Of a stretch of 64,000 nucleotides of DNA, positions 8,898 through 17,952 are shown in pieces. Each line of letters begins with the position of its first letter. Positions within the stretch are counted from its first letter, which is position 1. Under the pieces are notes generated by a model. The model was not told the DNA's origin. It worked only from the letters and a program-made list of their open reading frames with translations, and did not search any database. Source of the DNA: Brachybacterium tyrofermentans (GTDB lineage Bacteria > Actinomycetota > Actinomycetes > Actinomycetales > Dermabacteraceae); NCBI RefSeq assembly GCF_014897585.1, contig NZ_JABUXW010000020.1, positions 1-64,000 of the forward strand. Reading direction: 5' to 3'. Position numbers and translations under genes: made by a program.

Positions 8898-8987
8898 TCT
8901 CAGTGCCGTCCCGAAGCCGACTCAGCGCCGTCCCGAAGCCGGCTCAGTGCCTGCTCAGCGTCGGTTCAGCGCCGCTCAGCGCCGCTC
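8898..8987. repeat. 22-bp and 10-bp direct repeats downstream of hutH
   Basis: Two near-identical 22-bp copies (CTCAGTGCCGTCCCGAAGCC plus two bases) at 8898-8919 and 8920-8941 are followed by several CTCAGCGCCG-like copies up to 8987. They fill the gap between the hutH stop and the aminotransferase start. No hairpin is obvious. Confidence 0.7.
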
Positions 8988-8999
8988 AGGGCACCACGG

Positions 9000-10571
9000 T
9001 CACCGCAGCTCCCCGGCGACCTCCTGCACCGCTGCCAGCACCGTCCCGTCCAGCAGGCGGGCCTCGGCCTCGGCGATGTCCGGGGCGAGGAAGCGGTCCG
9101 GGCCGGGGCCCTGGACGGTGCGGCGCAGCACGGCGACCGCAGCGGCGCTCGCGGCCGACGGGGCCAGCGGCGCGCGCAGGTCGATCGCGCGGGAGGCGGT
9201 GAGCAGCTCGATGGCGAGCACGCGGCGCAGGTTCTCCACGCTCGTGCGCAGCTTGCGGGCGGCGTGCCAGCCCATCGACACGTGGTCCTCCTGCATCGCG
9301 GAGGACGGGATCGAGTCCACGCTGGCCGGCACCGCGAGCCGCTTCATCTCCGAGACCAGGGCGGCCTGGGTGTACTGGGCGATCATGAAGCCGGAGTCCA
9401 CGCCCGGGTCGTCTGCCAGAAACGGCGGCAGCCCGTGGGAGCGGGACTTATCCAGCATGCGGTCGGTGCGACGCTCGGCGATCGAGGCGAGATCCGCGGA
9501 GACGACCGCGAGGAAGTCGAGCACGTAGGCGACCGGTGCCCCGTGGAAGTTGCCGTTGGAGGTGACGGTGCCGTCCTCGAGCACGACGGGGTTGTCGATC
9601 GCGCTGGCGAGCTCGCGCTCGGCGACCGTGCGGGCATGGTCGATGGTGTCGCGCACGCCGCCGGCGACCTGCGGGGCGCAGCGCAGCGAGTAGGCATCCT
9701 GCACGCGCGAGCCCTCCGCGGCGACGTCGGCGATGATCGGCGAGCCCTCGAGCAGGGCGAAGATGTTGGCGGCCGACGCCTCCTGGCCCGGATGCGGGCG
9801 CAGCGGCGCATGCAGCTCGGGGCGGAACACGGAGTCCCGACCCCGCAGGCCCTGCACGGTCAGCGCCGTGGTGAGATCCGCGGTGCGCACCAGCTCGTCG
9901 AGGTCGGCGATGGCCATGAGCAGCATGCCGAGCATGCCGTCGGTGCCGTTGATCAGTGCGAGGCCCTCCTTCTCCTCGAGGAGCACCGGCTCGATCCCGG
10001 CCTCGGCGAGCAGCTCGGGCACGGGGCGCTCCACGCCGTCGCGGTCGCGGGCGCGCCCCTCCCCCATCAGCACGATCGCGCAGTGGGAGAGGGGGGCGAG
10101 GTCGCCGGAGCAGCCCAGGGACCCGTACTCGTGGACGATCGGGGTGATCTGCGCGTTCAGCAGCGCGAGGATCGTCTCGACCACGACGGGGCGCACGCCG
10201 GTGCGGCCGGAGGCGAGGGTGCGGGCGCGCAGCAGCATCAGGGCGCGCACCACCTCGGTCTCCACCTCGGGCCCGGCGCCGGCGGCGTGGGAGCGGATCA
10301 GGGAGCGCTGCAGGGCGTGGCGCATGGACGGCTCGATCGCCGTGTCCGCGAGGGCGCCGAATCCGGTGGAGACCCCGTAGACCGGCGCGTGGCCGGGGGC
10401 GGCGAGGGCGTCGATGTGCTCGCGCACCGCGGCGACCTGCTCACGGGCCGCGGGATCCAGCTCGACGGGGGCGAGACGGCGGGCGACCGCGAGGACGTCG
10501 GCCGCAGTGAGGCCGGAGCTGGCGAGAGCGACCGTGCGGTCGTCGGTGGAACGTGCGGTGGTGCTGGTCAT
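9000..10571 (-). CDS. hutH: Histidine ammonia-lyase
   Basis: A 523-residue enzyme that deaminates L-histidine to urocanate, the first step of histidine breakdown. The self-made MIO electrophile derives from residues 154-156, here Cys-Ser-Gly (GSLGCSGDLAP) instead of the textbook Ala-Ser-Gly. From memory, the Cys form is common in actinobacterial HutH. YGVSTGFGAL near residue 65 and the SRSHGLPPFL region are also typical. Start ATG 10571 has AAAGG seven bases upstream. It is the last gene of the run hutU-hutI-yjiH-hutH. Confidence 0.96.
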   Translation of the reverse strand: MTSTTARSTDDRTVALASSGLTAADVLAVARRLAPVELDPAAREQVAAVREHIDALAAPGHAPVYGVSTGFGALADTAIEPSMRHALQRSLIRSHAAGAGPEVETEVVRALMLLRARTLASGRTGVRPVVVETILALLNAQITPIVHEYGSLGCSGDLAPLSHCAIVLMGEGRARDRDGVERPVPELLAEAGIEPVLLEEKEGLALINGTDGMLGMLLMAIADLDELVRTADLTTALTVQGLRGRDSVFRPELHAPLRPHPGQEASAANIFALLEGSPIIADVAAEGSRVQDAYSLRCAPQVAGGVRDTIDHARTVAERELASAIDNPVVLEDGTVTSNGNFHGAPVAYVLDFLAVVSADLASIAERRTDRMLDKSRSHGLPPFLADDPGVDSGFMIAQYTQAALVSEMKRLAVPASVDSIPSSAMQEDHVSMGWHAARKLRTSVENLRRVLAIELLTASRAIDLRAPLAPSAASAAAVAVLRRTVQGPGPDRFLAPDIAEAEARLLDGTVLAAVQEVAGELR

Positions 10572-10667
10572 GGGGTGCCTTTCGGTCGGCGGAGGAGCTG
10601 ACTGGGGTGCTGACTGGTGCGGGCGGAGAGGGGGGCCGGCGGGTGCGCCGACGTGATCACGCGCCGG

Positions 10668-12089
10668 TCAGAGCAGCAGGTGTGCGAGAGGTGCGGTGAG
10701 GAGGATCGTGAGGATCACGCGCTCGAGCCACAGGATCACCAGGCGCCCCACGTTCACGGGGATCGAGGTGGCCAGGATCGAGGGGACCAGCGCGGAGAAG
10801 AACACGATCTGGGAGACGGCGGTGACGCCCACGGTGAAGCGGAGCACCTCGGACTCGTGGCCCGCCACCACCGTGGCCGGCAGGAACATCTCGGCGATGC
10901 CCACCGCGACAGCCTTCCCGGCGAGCGCCGGGTCCGGCAGGCCCACGAGCGCCGCGACGGGCACGAAGATCCAGCCGATCAGGTCGAACACCGGGGTGTA
11001 GGTGGCCAGCAGCAGGCCCGCGAGGCCGATCGACAGAATCGAGGGGACGATGGCGGAGCTCATGAGCACGCCGTCCTTGAAGGTCGACCAGGTCCCGCGC
11101 ACGAGGCCCGGGGCACCGGCGAGGGCGCGCATCGCCTCGTCCCAGGCATGGGCGAAGCGGTTGCCGGTGGGGACGGGTTCTGGTGCGTGGTCGACGCCTT
11201 CGAAGGGTTCGTCGGGCACCCCGCGCAGCGGCGGGATCCGCACCGTGATCGCCGTGACCGCGAAGGTCACCACCAGGGTGAGGAAGAAGTAGAGGGTCCA
11301 GTGGTGCATGAGGTCCAGCGTGCTGGCCACGATCACCATGAACGTCGCCGAGACCGTCGAGAAGCCGGTGGCGATGATCGCCGCCTCGCGGCCGGTGTAA
11401 CGGCCTTCGCGGTACACCTTGTCGGTGATCAGCAGCGCGAGGGAGTAGGAGCCGACGAAGGAGGCGACGGCGTCCACAGCGGCGCGGCCGGGGACCTTCC
11501 AGAGGGGTCGCATGATCGGCTGGACCAGCACGCCCACGAACTCCATCAGCCCGTAGTTGATCAGCAGGGCGAGGAACACGGCGCCGACGGGCACGATCAG
11601 GCCCACCGGGATCGCGAGCTTCTCCCACAGGAACGGCCCGATGTCGGGGTTCGCGAGCGGGCCCGGGTAGTAGCCGGCCGCAGCGCAGACCGCGACGACC
11701 AGGCCCACGACGTTGGCGAGGGCGAAGACGGTGCGCAGGGCGCCCTTGCGCCAGGAACCGGTGACGAAGGGGCGGATCGTGCCGAACGCGACGAGAGCCA
11801 CGACCACCCACGGCACGGCGGCGCCGAGCACCCGCTGCACGAGGGTCAGCACGTGGTCGACGAGGATGGTGGACTTCCCGCCGATCTCGATCGACACGAA
11901 GAACATCGCCAGGCCGATCGCGCTGTAGAGCAGGAAGCGCCAGCGGTGAGGAGGGATCGCCCGCTCGGTGCCGTCGGCTCCGATCACGGAGCCGGCGCGG
12001 CCGGTGGCGGAACCGGTGAAGTACTCATCGCCCGAGGAGGTGCGGGCGTCCTCGGGTCCAGGTGCGGCGAGAGCGTCAGGCGTCGTCAT
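10668..12089 (-). CDS. YjiH family membrane protein, possible histidine/urocanate permease
   Basis: A 473-residue polytopic membrane protein with about ten hydrophobic segments and the nucleoside-recognition (Gate) type repeats of the YjiH family. A soluble N-terminal leader of about 60 residues precedes the first helix. The start is ATG 12089 with AGGAGG seven bases upstream, only 11 bp behind hutI. The much longer open frame through hutI in this frame is a shadow. YjiH-type genes recur beside hut genes, so I infer uptake of histidine or a pathway intermediate. No transport assay is implied by the sequence. No other transporter in the cluster looks specific for histidine. Confidence 0.8.
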   Translation of the reverse strand: MTTPDALAAPGPEDARTSSGDEYFTGSATGRAGSVIGADGTERAIPPHRWRFLLYSAIGLAMFFVSIEIGGKSTILVDHVLTLVQRVLGAAVPWVVVALVAFGTIRPFVTGSWRKGALRTVFALANVVGLVVAVCAAAGYYPGPLANPDIGPFLWEKLAIPVGLIVPVGAVFLALLINYGLMEFVGVLVQPIMRPLWKVPGRAAVDAVASFVGSYSLALLITDKVYREGRYTGREAAIIATGFSTVSATFMVIVASTLDLMHHWTLYFFLTLVVTFAVTAITVRIPPLRGVPDEPFEGVDHAPEPVPTGNRFAHAWDEAMRALAGAPGLVRGTWSTFKDGVLMSSAIVPSILSIGLAGLLLATYTPVFDLIGWIFVPVAALVGLPDPALAGKAVAVGIAEMFLPATVVAGHESEVLRFTVGVTAVSQIVFFSALVPSILATSIPVNVGRLVILWLERVILTILLTAPLAHLLL

Positions 12090-12100
12090 CGACGGCCTCC

Positions 12101-13378
12101 TCAGGGGGTCGGGGCCCCGTGCCGCCACACCTGATGGGTGAGCGGCATACCGGGACGGTAGGCGAGATGGATGGCGGCGGGGGCGTCGAGCACGTGCAGG
12201 TCGGCGCGGGCGCCGACGGCGAGGTGGCCGACGTCGCTGCGGCGCAGGGCGAGGGCCCCGCCGCGGGTGGCGGCGCGGATCGCCTCGGCGAGCGAGAGGT
12301 GCATCTGCAGCACGGCGGTGGCCACGCAGAAGCCCATGGCGCTCGTGTAGCTGGTGCCGGGGTTGCAGTTGCTCGCGATCGCGACGGCCGCTCCGGCGTC
12401 GAGCAGGTCGCGGGCCGGGGCGAGCGGGGCGCGGGTGGAGAGGTCGCAGGCCGGGAGCACGGTCGCGACCGTCGGCCCGGCGTCGACCGAGAGGCGGCCC
12501 GGCAGGTCGGTCGCGCTGGTGGCGAGTGAGGCGGTCGCCGCGAGCGCGTCGACGTCGTCGGTCGAGAGGTGGTTGACGTGGTCCACGCTCGCGGCGCCCA
12601 GCTCGGCGGCGAGCGCGACGCCGCCGGAGCGGCCCAGCTGGTTGCCGTGCACGCGCAGTCCCAGCCCCGCCGCGGCGCCGGCGCGCAGCACGCGCTCGGA
12701 CTGCTCGGGGTCGAAGGCGCCGGCCTCGCAGAACACGTCGATCCAGCGCACGTGCGGGGCGACGGCGGCGAGCATTTCGCCGCTGACCAGCTCGACGTAC
12801 TCCTCCGTGCCGGGCCGGCCGTCGCGGCCGTCGAACTCCGCGGGCACCAGGTGGGCGCCGAGGAAGGTGGCCTCGTCGAGCTCGCCGGCCGCCACGAGGG
12901 AGGAGGCGAGGCGGGCGGAGCGCAGCTCGTGCTCGAGGGTGAGGCCGTAGCCGGTCTTTGTCTCCATCGTCGTGGTGCCGCCGGCGACCGCCTCCGCGAT
13001 CCGACCCCGGACGAGCTCGCGCAGGCGCTGGTCGGTGGCGGAGCGGGTGGCGCCGGTGGTCACGCCGATGCCGCCCGCGGCATAGGCCTCCCCCGCCATG
13101 CGGGCCTCGAACTCGGCGGCACGGTCGCCGTCGAAGATCAGGTGGGAGTGCGAATCGACCCAGCCGGGGAGCACCGCGCGACCGTCCACGTCGACCCGAC
13201 GATCGGCCGACGGGGCGTCGGCCGCGGGGCCGGTCCAGGCGACCACGCCGTCCTCGATGACGAGGGCAGCGTCGTGCAGCACCTGGGAGTCGGCGACGCC
13301 GTGCGGGGTCGAGGGGTCGTCGAGTGCGGGATCGAGGGTCCACAGCTCGCTGATGCCGGTGATCAGGGTGCTGGCCAT
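12101..13378 (-). CDS. hutI: Imidazolonepropionase
   Basis: A 425-residue amidohydrolase that opens 4-imidazolone-5-propionate to N-formimidoyl-L-glutamate, the third step of histidine breakdown. The metal-binding HxH lies in VDSHSHLIF (His77, His79). Further ligands are in the HGNQLGRSGG and DHVNHLS segments, and ASNCNPGTSY is the typical late motif. Start ATG 13378 has GGAGG seven bases upstream. It follows hutU after 119 bp that contain a strong hairpin, and is followed by the YjiH gene after 11 bp. Confidence 0.95.
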   Translation of the reverse strand: MASTLITGISELWTLDPALDDPSTPHGVADSQVLHDAALVIEDGVVAWTGPAADAPSADRRVDVDGRAVLPGWVDSHSHLIFDGDRAAEFEARMAGEAYAAGGIGVTTGATRSATDQRLRELVRGRIAEAVAGGTTTMETKTGYGLTLEHELRSARLASSLVAAGELDEATFLGAHLVPAEFDGRDGRPGTEEYVELVSGEMLAAVAPHVRWIDVFCEAGAFDPEQSERVLRAGAAAGLGLRVHGNQLGRSGGVALAAELGAASVDHVNHLSTDDVDALAATASLATSATDLPGRLSVDAGPTVATVLPACDLSTRAPLAPARDLLDAGAAVAIASNCNPGTSYTSAMGFCVATAVLQMHLSLAEAIRAATRGGALALRRSDVGHLAVGARADLHVLDAPAAIHLAYRPGMPLTHQVWRHGAPTP

Positions 13379-13419
13379 GACGGTGCCTCCTGCAGGTGAG
13401 GGTGGGGAGAGTATGCCCC

Positions 13420-13478
13420 GGGGCCGGTCCGACCTCCCGCGAGCTGTCGGAACGCTCGGACGAGGTCGGGCCGGCCCC
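13420..13478 (-). terminator. Large stem-loop between hutU and hutI
   Basis: A 17-bp stem (13420-13436 with 13462-13478, one wobble pair) encloses an inner GAGC/GCTC stem. It lies just after the hutU stop within the operon, so it could attenuate or protect the mRNA rather than end transcription fully. No T-run follows. Confidence 0.55.
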
Positions 13479-13497
13479 CGGGCAGGACGGGGCGTGG

Positions 13498-15180
13498 TCA
13501 GTCGCGGCGGGTGGGGGTCATCGGGACGCGCACGCCCCGCTCGTGGGCGACCTCGTCGGCCCGCGAGTAGCCGGCGTCGACGTGGCGGATCACGCCCATC
13601 GCCGGGTCGTTGGTGAGCAGGCGCTCGAGCTTGCGCCGCGCCAGGTCGGTGCCGTCGGCCACGCCCACCTGCCCGGCGTGGATCGAGCGGCCGATGCCCA
13701 CGCCGCCGCCGTGGTGGATGGACACCCAGGTGGCGCCCGAGGAGGCTGCGGTCAGGGCGTTCAGCAGCGGCCAGTCGGCGATCGCGTCGGACCCGTCGAG
13801 CATCGACTCGGTCTCGCGGTACGGGGAGGCGACGGAGCCGGAGTCGAGGTGATCGCGGCCGATGACGATGGGGGCCTTGACCTTGCCGTCGCGCACGAGG
13901 TCGTTGAAGAGCATCCCGGCGCGGTGGCGGTCGCCGTAGCCGAGCCAGCAGATGCGGGCGGGCAGGCCCTCGAACTCGACGAACTCGTTCGCCGCGTCGA
14001 GCCAGCGGTGCAGGTGCTCGTTCTCGGGGAAGAGCTCCTTGAGCGCGGCGTCGGTGACCGCGATGTCCTCGGGGTCACCGGAGAGGGCGACCCAGCGGAA
14101 CGGGCCGAGGCCCTCGCAGAACAGGGGACGGATGTAGGCGGGGACGAAGCCGGGGAACTCGAAGGCGCGGTCGTAGCCGGCGTGGCGGGCCTCGTCGCGG
14201 ATCGAGTTGCCGTAGTCGAACACCTCGGCGCCGGCGTCCTGGAACTCGACCATCGCGTGCACCTGGCGGGCCATCGACTCGCGGGACTTCTTGGTGAAGC
14301 CCTCCTCGTCGGCCTCGGACTCGCGCTGCCAGTCCTCGACGGAGACCTCGAGGGGCAGGTAGCTCAGCGGGTCGTGGGCGCTGGTCTGGTCGGTGACGAT
14401 GTCGATCTCGATGTCGCCCGCCTGATGGCGCTCGAGCAGGGCCGGGAAGATCTCCGCGGCGTTGCCGACGATGCCGATCGAGAGGCCGCGCTTCTCGGCC
14501 TTCGCGGCGTTGGCGCGGGCGATCGCGTCGTCGAGGTCGTCGGCGATCTCGTGGCAGTAGCGCTTGGCGACGCGGCGCTCGAGGCGGGTGCGGTCCACGT
14601 CGGCGATCAGGCACACGCCGTCGTTCAGGGTGACGGCCAGCGGCTGCGCGCCACCCATGCCGCCGCAGCCGCCGGTCAGCGTGATCGTGCCGGCGAGCGT
14701 GCCGCCGAAGCGCTTCTGCCCGATCGCGGCGAAGGTCTCGTAGGTGCCCTGGAGGATGCCCTGGGTGGCGATGTAGATCCAGGAGCCGGCGGTCATCTGG
14801 CCGTACATGGTCAGGCCCTCGGCCTCGAGCCGGCGGAACTCGGGCCAGGTCGCCCAGTCGCCCACGAGGTTGGAGTTGGCGAGCAGCACGCGCGGGGCCC
14901 ATTCGTTGGTGCGCAGCACGCCGACGGGCTTGCCGGACTGCACCAGCAGCGTCTCGTCGTCCTCGAGGTCCTCGAGGGTGCGGACGATCGCGTCGAACGC
15001 CTCCCAGGAGCGGGCCGCGCGGCCGGTGCCGCCGTAGACGACGAGGTCATCCGGGCGCTCGGCGACCTCGGGGTCGAGGTTGTTCATGAGCATCCGCAGC
15101 GGGGCCTCCGTCTGCCAGGACTTCGCGCTGAGGGTGGTGCCGCGGGCTGCGCGGACGGGGCGGGCTCCGGGGAGGGTCAT
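13498..15180 (-). CDS. hutU: Urocanate hydratase
   Basis: A 560-residue urocanase that hydrates urocanate to imidazolonepropionate, the second step of histidine breakdown, using tightly bound NAD. The glycine-rich NAD site [11 protein letters not shown] (about residues 169-179) and the active-site cysteine segment [11 protein letters not shown] are both intact. Length matches the family. Two ATGs stand side by side (15183 and 15180). AGGAG is six bases before the second, which I prefer. It is the first gene of the minus-strand hut run, with a candidate IclR operator about 110-125 bp upstream. Confidence 0.96.
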   Translation of the reverse strand: MTLPGARPVRAARGTTLSAKSWQTEAPLRMLMNNLDPEVAERPDDLVVYGGTGRAARSWEAFDAIVRTLEDLEDDETLLVQSGKPVGVLRTNEWAPRVLLANSNLVGDWATWPEFRRLEAEGLTMYGQMTAGSWIYIATQGILQGTYETFAAIGQKRFGGTLAGTITLTGGCGGMGGAQPLAVTLNDGVCLIADVDRTRLERRVAKRYCHEIADDLDDAIARANAAKAEKRGLSIGIVGNAAEIFPALLERHQAGDIEIDIVTDQTSAHDPLSYLPLEVSVEDWQRESEADEEGFTKKSRESMARQVHAMVEFQDAGAEVFDYGNSIRDEARHAGYDRAFEFPGFVPAYIRPLFCEGLGPFRWVALSGDPEDIAVTDAALKELFPENEHLHRWLDAANEFVEFEGLPARICWLGYGDRHRAGMLFNDLVRDGKVKAPIVIGRDHLDSGSVASPYRETESMLDGSDAIADWPLLNALTAASSGATWVSIHHGGGVGIGRSIHAGQVGVADGTDLARRKLERLLTNDPAMGVIRHVDAGYSRADEVAHERGVRVPMTPTRRD

Positions 15181-15475
15181 CATCGGCTCCTGGTGTCGGG
15201 GACTGCTCGGGAGGTTCCGAGGGGTCGGCGTGTTCCCACCAGGACACCACCGCCGACGGGGCGGGTCGAGACCGCGGAGAGCGGTTGTGTCCGGGATACC
15301 GGACAGTGTCGTCCGGGTGGATCAGCCGTCGTGACGCAGAGGCACCGTGGCGACGGGCCGTCCCGGGGCAGAACGCACCATCGCGCGGGCCTCCGCAGAG
15401 TCAGGCGCTCAGCCCACCCCGGAGAGTCGTCACACGCAATGACAACAGCTGCTCCGCCGTGCCGGCTCCGCCACG
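15181..15475. other. hut operon control region
   Basis: About 295 bp between the hutU start and the stop of the AAA ATPase gene. It holds the IclR-type palindrome and an extra half-site described separately. No gene is visible. Confidence 0.6.
15288..15305. promoter_or_regulatory. Candidate IclR operator upstream of hutU
   Basis: A perfect palindrome, TGTCCGG-GATA-CCGGACA. The same GTCCGG-N4-CCGGAC is found between iclR and hutG. A further half-site GTCCGG lies at 15311-15316. The position, about 110 bp before hutU, suits either activation or repression. Confidence 0.75.
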
Positions 15476-16618
15476 TCAGCCGCCCTCGCCGGCCAAGCCT
15501 TCGAGGGCGTCGTGAGCGGCGTGCTCTCGCAGGTGGTCCGCGGTATAGGGGATGGTGAAGCGGACCTTTCCGTGGCCGGCCGACTCGATGATGCCGTCAC
15601 GGATCAGTCGTCGGCGGTACTCGCCGGCGTATTGGGCAGTCACGTCCATGCGCTCGGCGATCTTCCCGGTGCGGGAGGGCCCGTCATCCTGAGCCATGGC
15701 GAGCAGGTAGGTGCGGTCGACGCTCGACAGAGGCCGCAGCGCTGGAGTGTGGACATGTCGGCCGAGGCGACGGCGCGCGGCCGCGATCCCGGCATTGACC
15801 TCGTCCGTGGTGATCGGACCAGTGGCCTTGTGAGCCTTGAGAGAGTGGTAGCCCACGAGCTGGAGCATAAAGGGGTACCCGTCGACAGCATCGGCCGCGA
15901 GGTCGAGGGCTTGGACGTCGATCTCACGGCCGCTGTCGGCGATCGTTCCGGCGAGGGCCGCTCGGACATCTGCACGGCTCACGCGACCGACGGGATAGTG
16001 CTCGGCGCGGCGCAGGAACGTCGCTCCGGGATGGTCGAGGAGCTCTTCGATGGGAGTCGAGAGCCCCGCGCCCATGAAGGCAAGGAGTCGCTCCTCCCGG
16101 CGGCCGTACTGGATGATCTCGCCGACCTTGCGAAGGTCTTCGATATCGGCAGCCTGAACCTCATCGATGGTGATGACGAGGCCTCGGCCGGAGGGCCGGA
16201 GAGCATCGGTGAGCTCGGTGATCTGCGATCGGAGTGTGGACTCGGCGGGATAGCGCTCGGTCCAGGAGACACCACCTCCGAGAGGGCCGACGGTGCCGCT
16301 CGCGGACTCGAGCCGTGTCCGCGGTTCGTCGGAGTGGTCACGGAGCAGGCGGGGCAGATGATCTCGCGTGAGTCGCTCCAGGAGTCCGGCGCTGGAGCTC
16401 TCGGTGATGACCAGCCATCCAGCGCTTTCAGCGGCCCGCCTGTAGGAGTCGAGCAGCACCGTCTTGCCCATCCCCCGCTGGCCGGACAAAAGGACCGTCA
16501 GACCGGCCGGGTCGAGGATCCCGTCGAAGGCGTCCTCGAACTCGTCGAGCAGCTGATCGCGGCCGACCAGGAGGTGCGGGTAGGTTCCGAATGATGGCTT
16601 GAACAGATTGCGCGACAT
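15476..16618 (-). CDS. Orphan AAA/STAND-like ATPase with winged-helix end
   Basis: A 380-residue P-loop ATPase. Walker A is GQRGMGKT (residues 46-53) and Walker B is LVITIDEVQ with Asp152-Glu153. The layout (N-terminal LVGRDQLLDEF, central ATPase, C-terminal winged-helix part near TGKIAERMDVTAQYAG) resembles the archaeal-type/ORC1-Cdc6-like NTPases found singly in many bacteria, whose role is unknown. The start at 16618 is set by the -10 box TATACT six bases upstream on the minus strand, arguing for a leaderless mRNA. The promoter is strikingly AT-rich for this window. It sits between hutU and the rest of the hut locus and may be an acquired gene. Confidence 0.7.
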   Translation of the reverse strand: MSRNLFKPSFGTYPHLLVGRDQLLDEFEDAFDGILDPAGLTVLLSGQRGMGKTVLLDSYRRAAESAGWLVITESSSAGLLERLTRDHLPRLLRDHSDEPRTRLESASGTVGPLGGGVSWTERYPAESTLRSQITELTDALRPSGRGLVITIDEVQAADIEDLRKVGEIIQYGRREERLLAFMGAGLSTPIEELLDHPGATFLRRAEHYPVGRVSRADVRAALAGTIADSGREIDVQALDLAADAVDGYPFMLQLVGYHSLKAHKATGPITTDEVNAGIAAARRRLGRHVHTPALRPLSSVDRTYLLAMAQDDGPSRTGKIAERMDVTAQYAGEYRRRLIRDGIIESAGHGKVRFTIPYTADHLREHAAHDALEGLAGEGG

Positions 16619-16634
16619 ATAAAGAGTATAAAGC
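16619..16634 (-). promoter_or_regulatory. AT-rich promoter with TATAAAG direct repeats
   Basis: On the minus strand TATACT (16630-16625) is followed by six bases and the ATG at 16618. On the plus strand TATAAAG occurs twice with a 9-bp period (from 16618 and 16627), a possible regulator site. It is the most AT-rich spot I noticed in the window. Confidence 0.55.
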
Positions 16635-16790
16635 GAAGGGCTCATATCCAAAGGGATCAAAAGACCGCCCCACCGAGGTCAGGACTGAGGCGCATCGAGT
16701 GTCGGCTGGCGCTGACCAGCGGTTCAGCCTTCCCTTTCGGTCGCCAGCTGCCCATGGGAGTCGAGTACCCGCGGGGGACGGGCGCCTGCG

Positions 16791-17789
16791 CTACTGCCCG
16801 TCGGTCGCCCGCAGCGCGTCCCGCTCCTCGCGCACGAGCTCCCAGGTGCGCACGAGGCGCGGGAGGGTGAGCATCAGCAGGCCGCCGGCCATGTTCAGCG
16901 GGATCACCCAGGCGAACCACACGAGCCAGGACAGGTAGGAGATGTCCGCCCCGGCGTGCATCGCCCCGAAGATCACGGCCGAGCTCAGGGCGCCGTGGAG
17001 CATGCCGAGACCCACCACGAGAAGGCCGCTGATCAGGGAGTTCGCAATGGTCGCGATGCCCTCGGTGGAGCCCTGCGCCATCCGGGTCACGAGGGTGATG
17101 GTGAAGCCGGCCAGCAGCGCGAGCGCAGCGGTCTCGACGGTCAGTCCCTTGTCCATATACCCGGTGGCCGCCTCGATCAGCACGTCGTCGAAGGCAGGGA
17201 AGGCCGCCACGACGACCCAGGCGAACGCCCAGCCGCCCACGAGGTTCGTCACCAGCGTCACCGTCCACAACCTCACCAGTTGCCCCCAGGTGCCGTGGCC
17301 GGCCACGATCGCATTGATCGGCACCAGGAAGTCCTCGGTGAACAGCTCGGAGTGGGCCAGACGCAGGGCGTACAGCCCGATGCCGAAGGCGAGCCCGCCG
17401 AGCAGCTTCGACCCGGTCGCATCCAGCACCGCGAGCATCGCCAGAAGACCGATGCCCACGTCGATCCCGCCGAACAGCCCGGTGATGACCAGCGCGCGCC
17501 AGGTGCGGTTCAGGCGGTTCGCGCCCTCCTCGACGGTGCCGCGGAACTCCTCGACGAGCTTGTCCTCGAGCGGCTCGTCGGACTCGCCGAGGTGCTCACG
17601 CTCGTCGTGCTGGCTCCGCGTGTTCGGCGCAGGCTGCTTCGCCCGGGGTCGCAGCCTGTCCCGACCGCGCTGCCCGGCCCGCCCGCTCTGGTACTCCCGC
17701 TCGCGCCGGTTCCCCCGCTCGCGCCGATCAACCTGCCCGGCCTGCTCATCCCGTTCGCCCTGTTCACTGTCAGCAGCCACGGTCGGCAC
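16791..17789 (-). CDS. Formate/nitrite transporter family channel
   Basis: A 332-residue protein. Residues 1-75 are hydrophilic and very rich in Arg, Glu and Gln. The rest has six hydrophobic segments arranged as in FNT channels (GLFGGIDVGIGLLAML, HSELFTEDFLVPIN, LVTNLVGGWAF, and LNMAGGLL near the end). FNT proteins move formate, nitrite, hydrosulfide or similar small anions. The long charged N-terminus is seen in an actinobacterial subgroup. The start is uncertain: GTG 17789 has GGAG five bases upstream, and GTG 17780 is an alternative. It lies between hutU/ATPase and iclR. Confidence 0.8.
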   Translation of the reverse strand: MPTVAADSEQGERDEQAGQVDRRERGNRREREYQSGRAGQRGRDRLRPRAKQPAPNTRSQHDEREHLGESDEPLEDKLVEEFRGTVEEGANRLNRTWRALVITGLFGGIDVGIGLLAMLAVLDATGSKLLGGLAFGIGLYALRLAHSELFTEDFLVPINAIVAGHGTWGQLVRLWTVTLVTNLVGGWAFAWVVVAAFPAFDDVLIEAATGYMDKGLTVETAALALLAGFTITLVTRMAQGSTEGIATIANSLISGLLVVGLGMLHGALSSAVIFGAMHAGADISYLSWLVWFAWVIPLNMAGGLLMLTLPRLVRTWELVREERDALRATDGQ

Positions 17790-17952
17790 CTTCTCTCCGG
17801 AGTTGCGGTGGAGTTGCAGTGCGCCGCACGCTATCAGCGGGAACGGGACTCTTCCGCAGTCGCCGGGCGATCATCCTCTGCTGCACGCGGCTGAGCCGGA
17901 CCGGACGAGTTGCGGCATGCGGCGCATCCTGACGCCGCACTTGCTGCCGCAC

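Noticed and set aside
9444-9470. Defective active site in HutH (Cys-Ser-Gly instead of Ala-Ser-Gly)
   Set aside because: The serine and glycine that form the MIO ring are kept. As far as I recall, the Cys variant is normal in actinobacterial enzymes.
10668-13343. Minus-strand frame of 891 codons through hutI
   Set aside because: Only the last 473 codons (from ATG 12089, with AGGAGG) look like protein. The first part is a shadow of hutI in another frame.
13396-15558. Plus-strand open frame of 720 codons
   Set aside because: It is antisense to hutU, with composition typical of a shadow frame.
16661-16790. tRNA or small RNA between the ATPase and FNT genes
   Set aside because: No cloverleaf, T-loop or anticodon arm could be drawn, and no promoter or terminator is clear.
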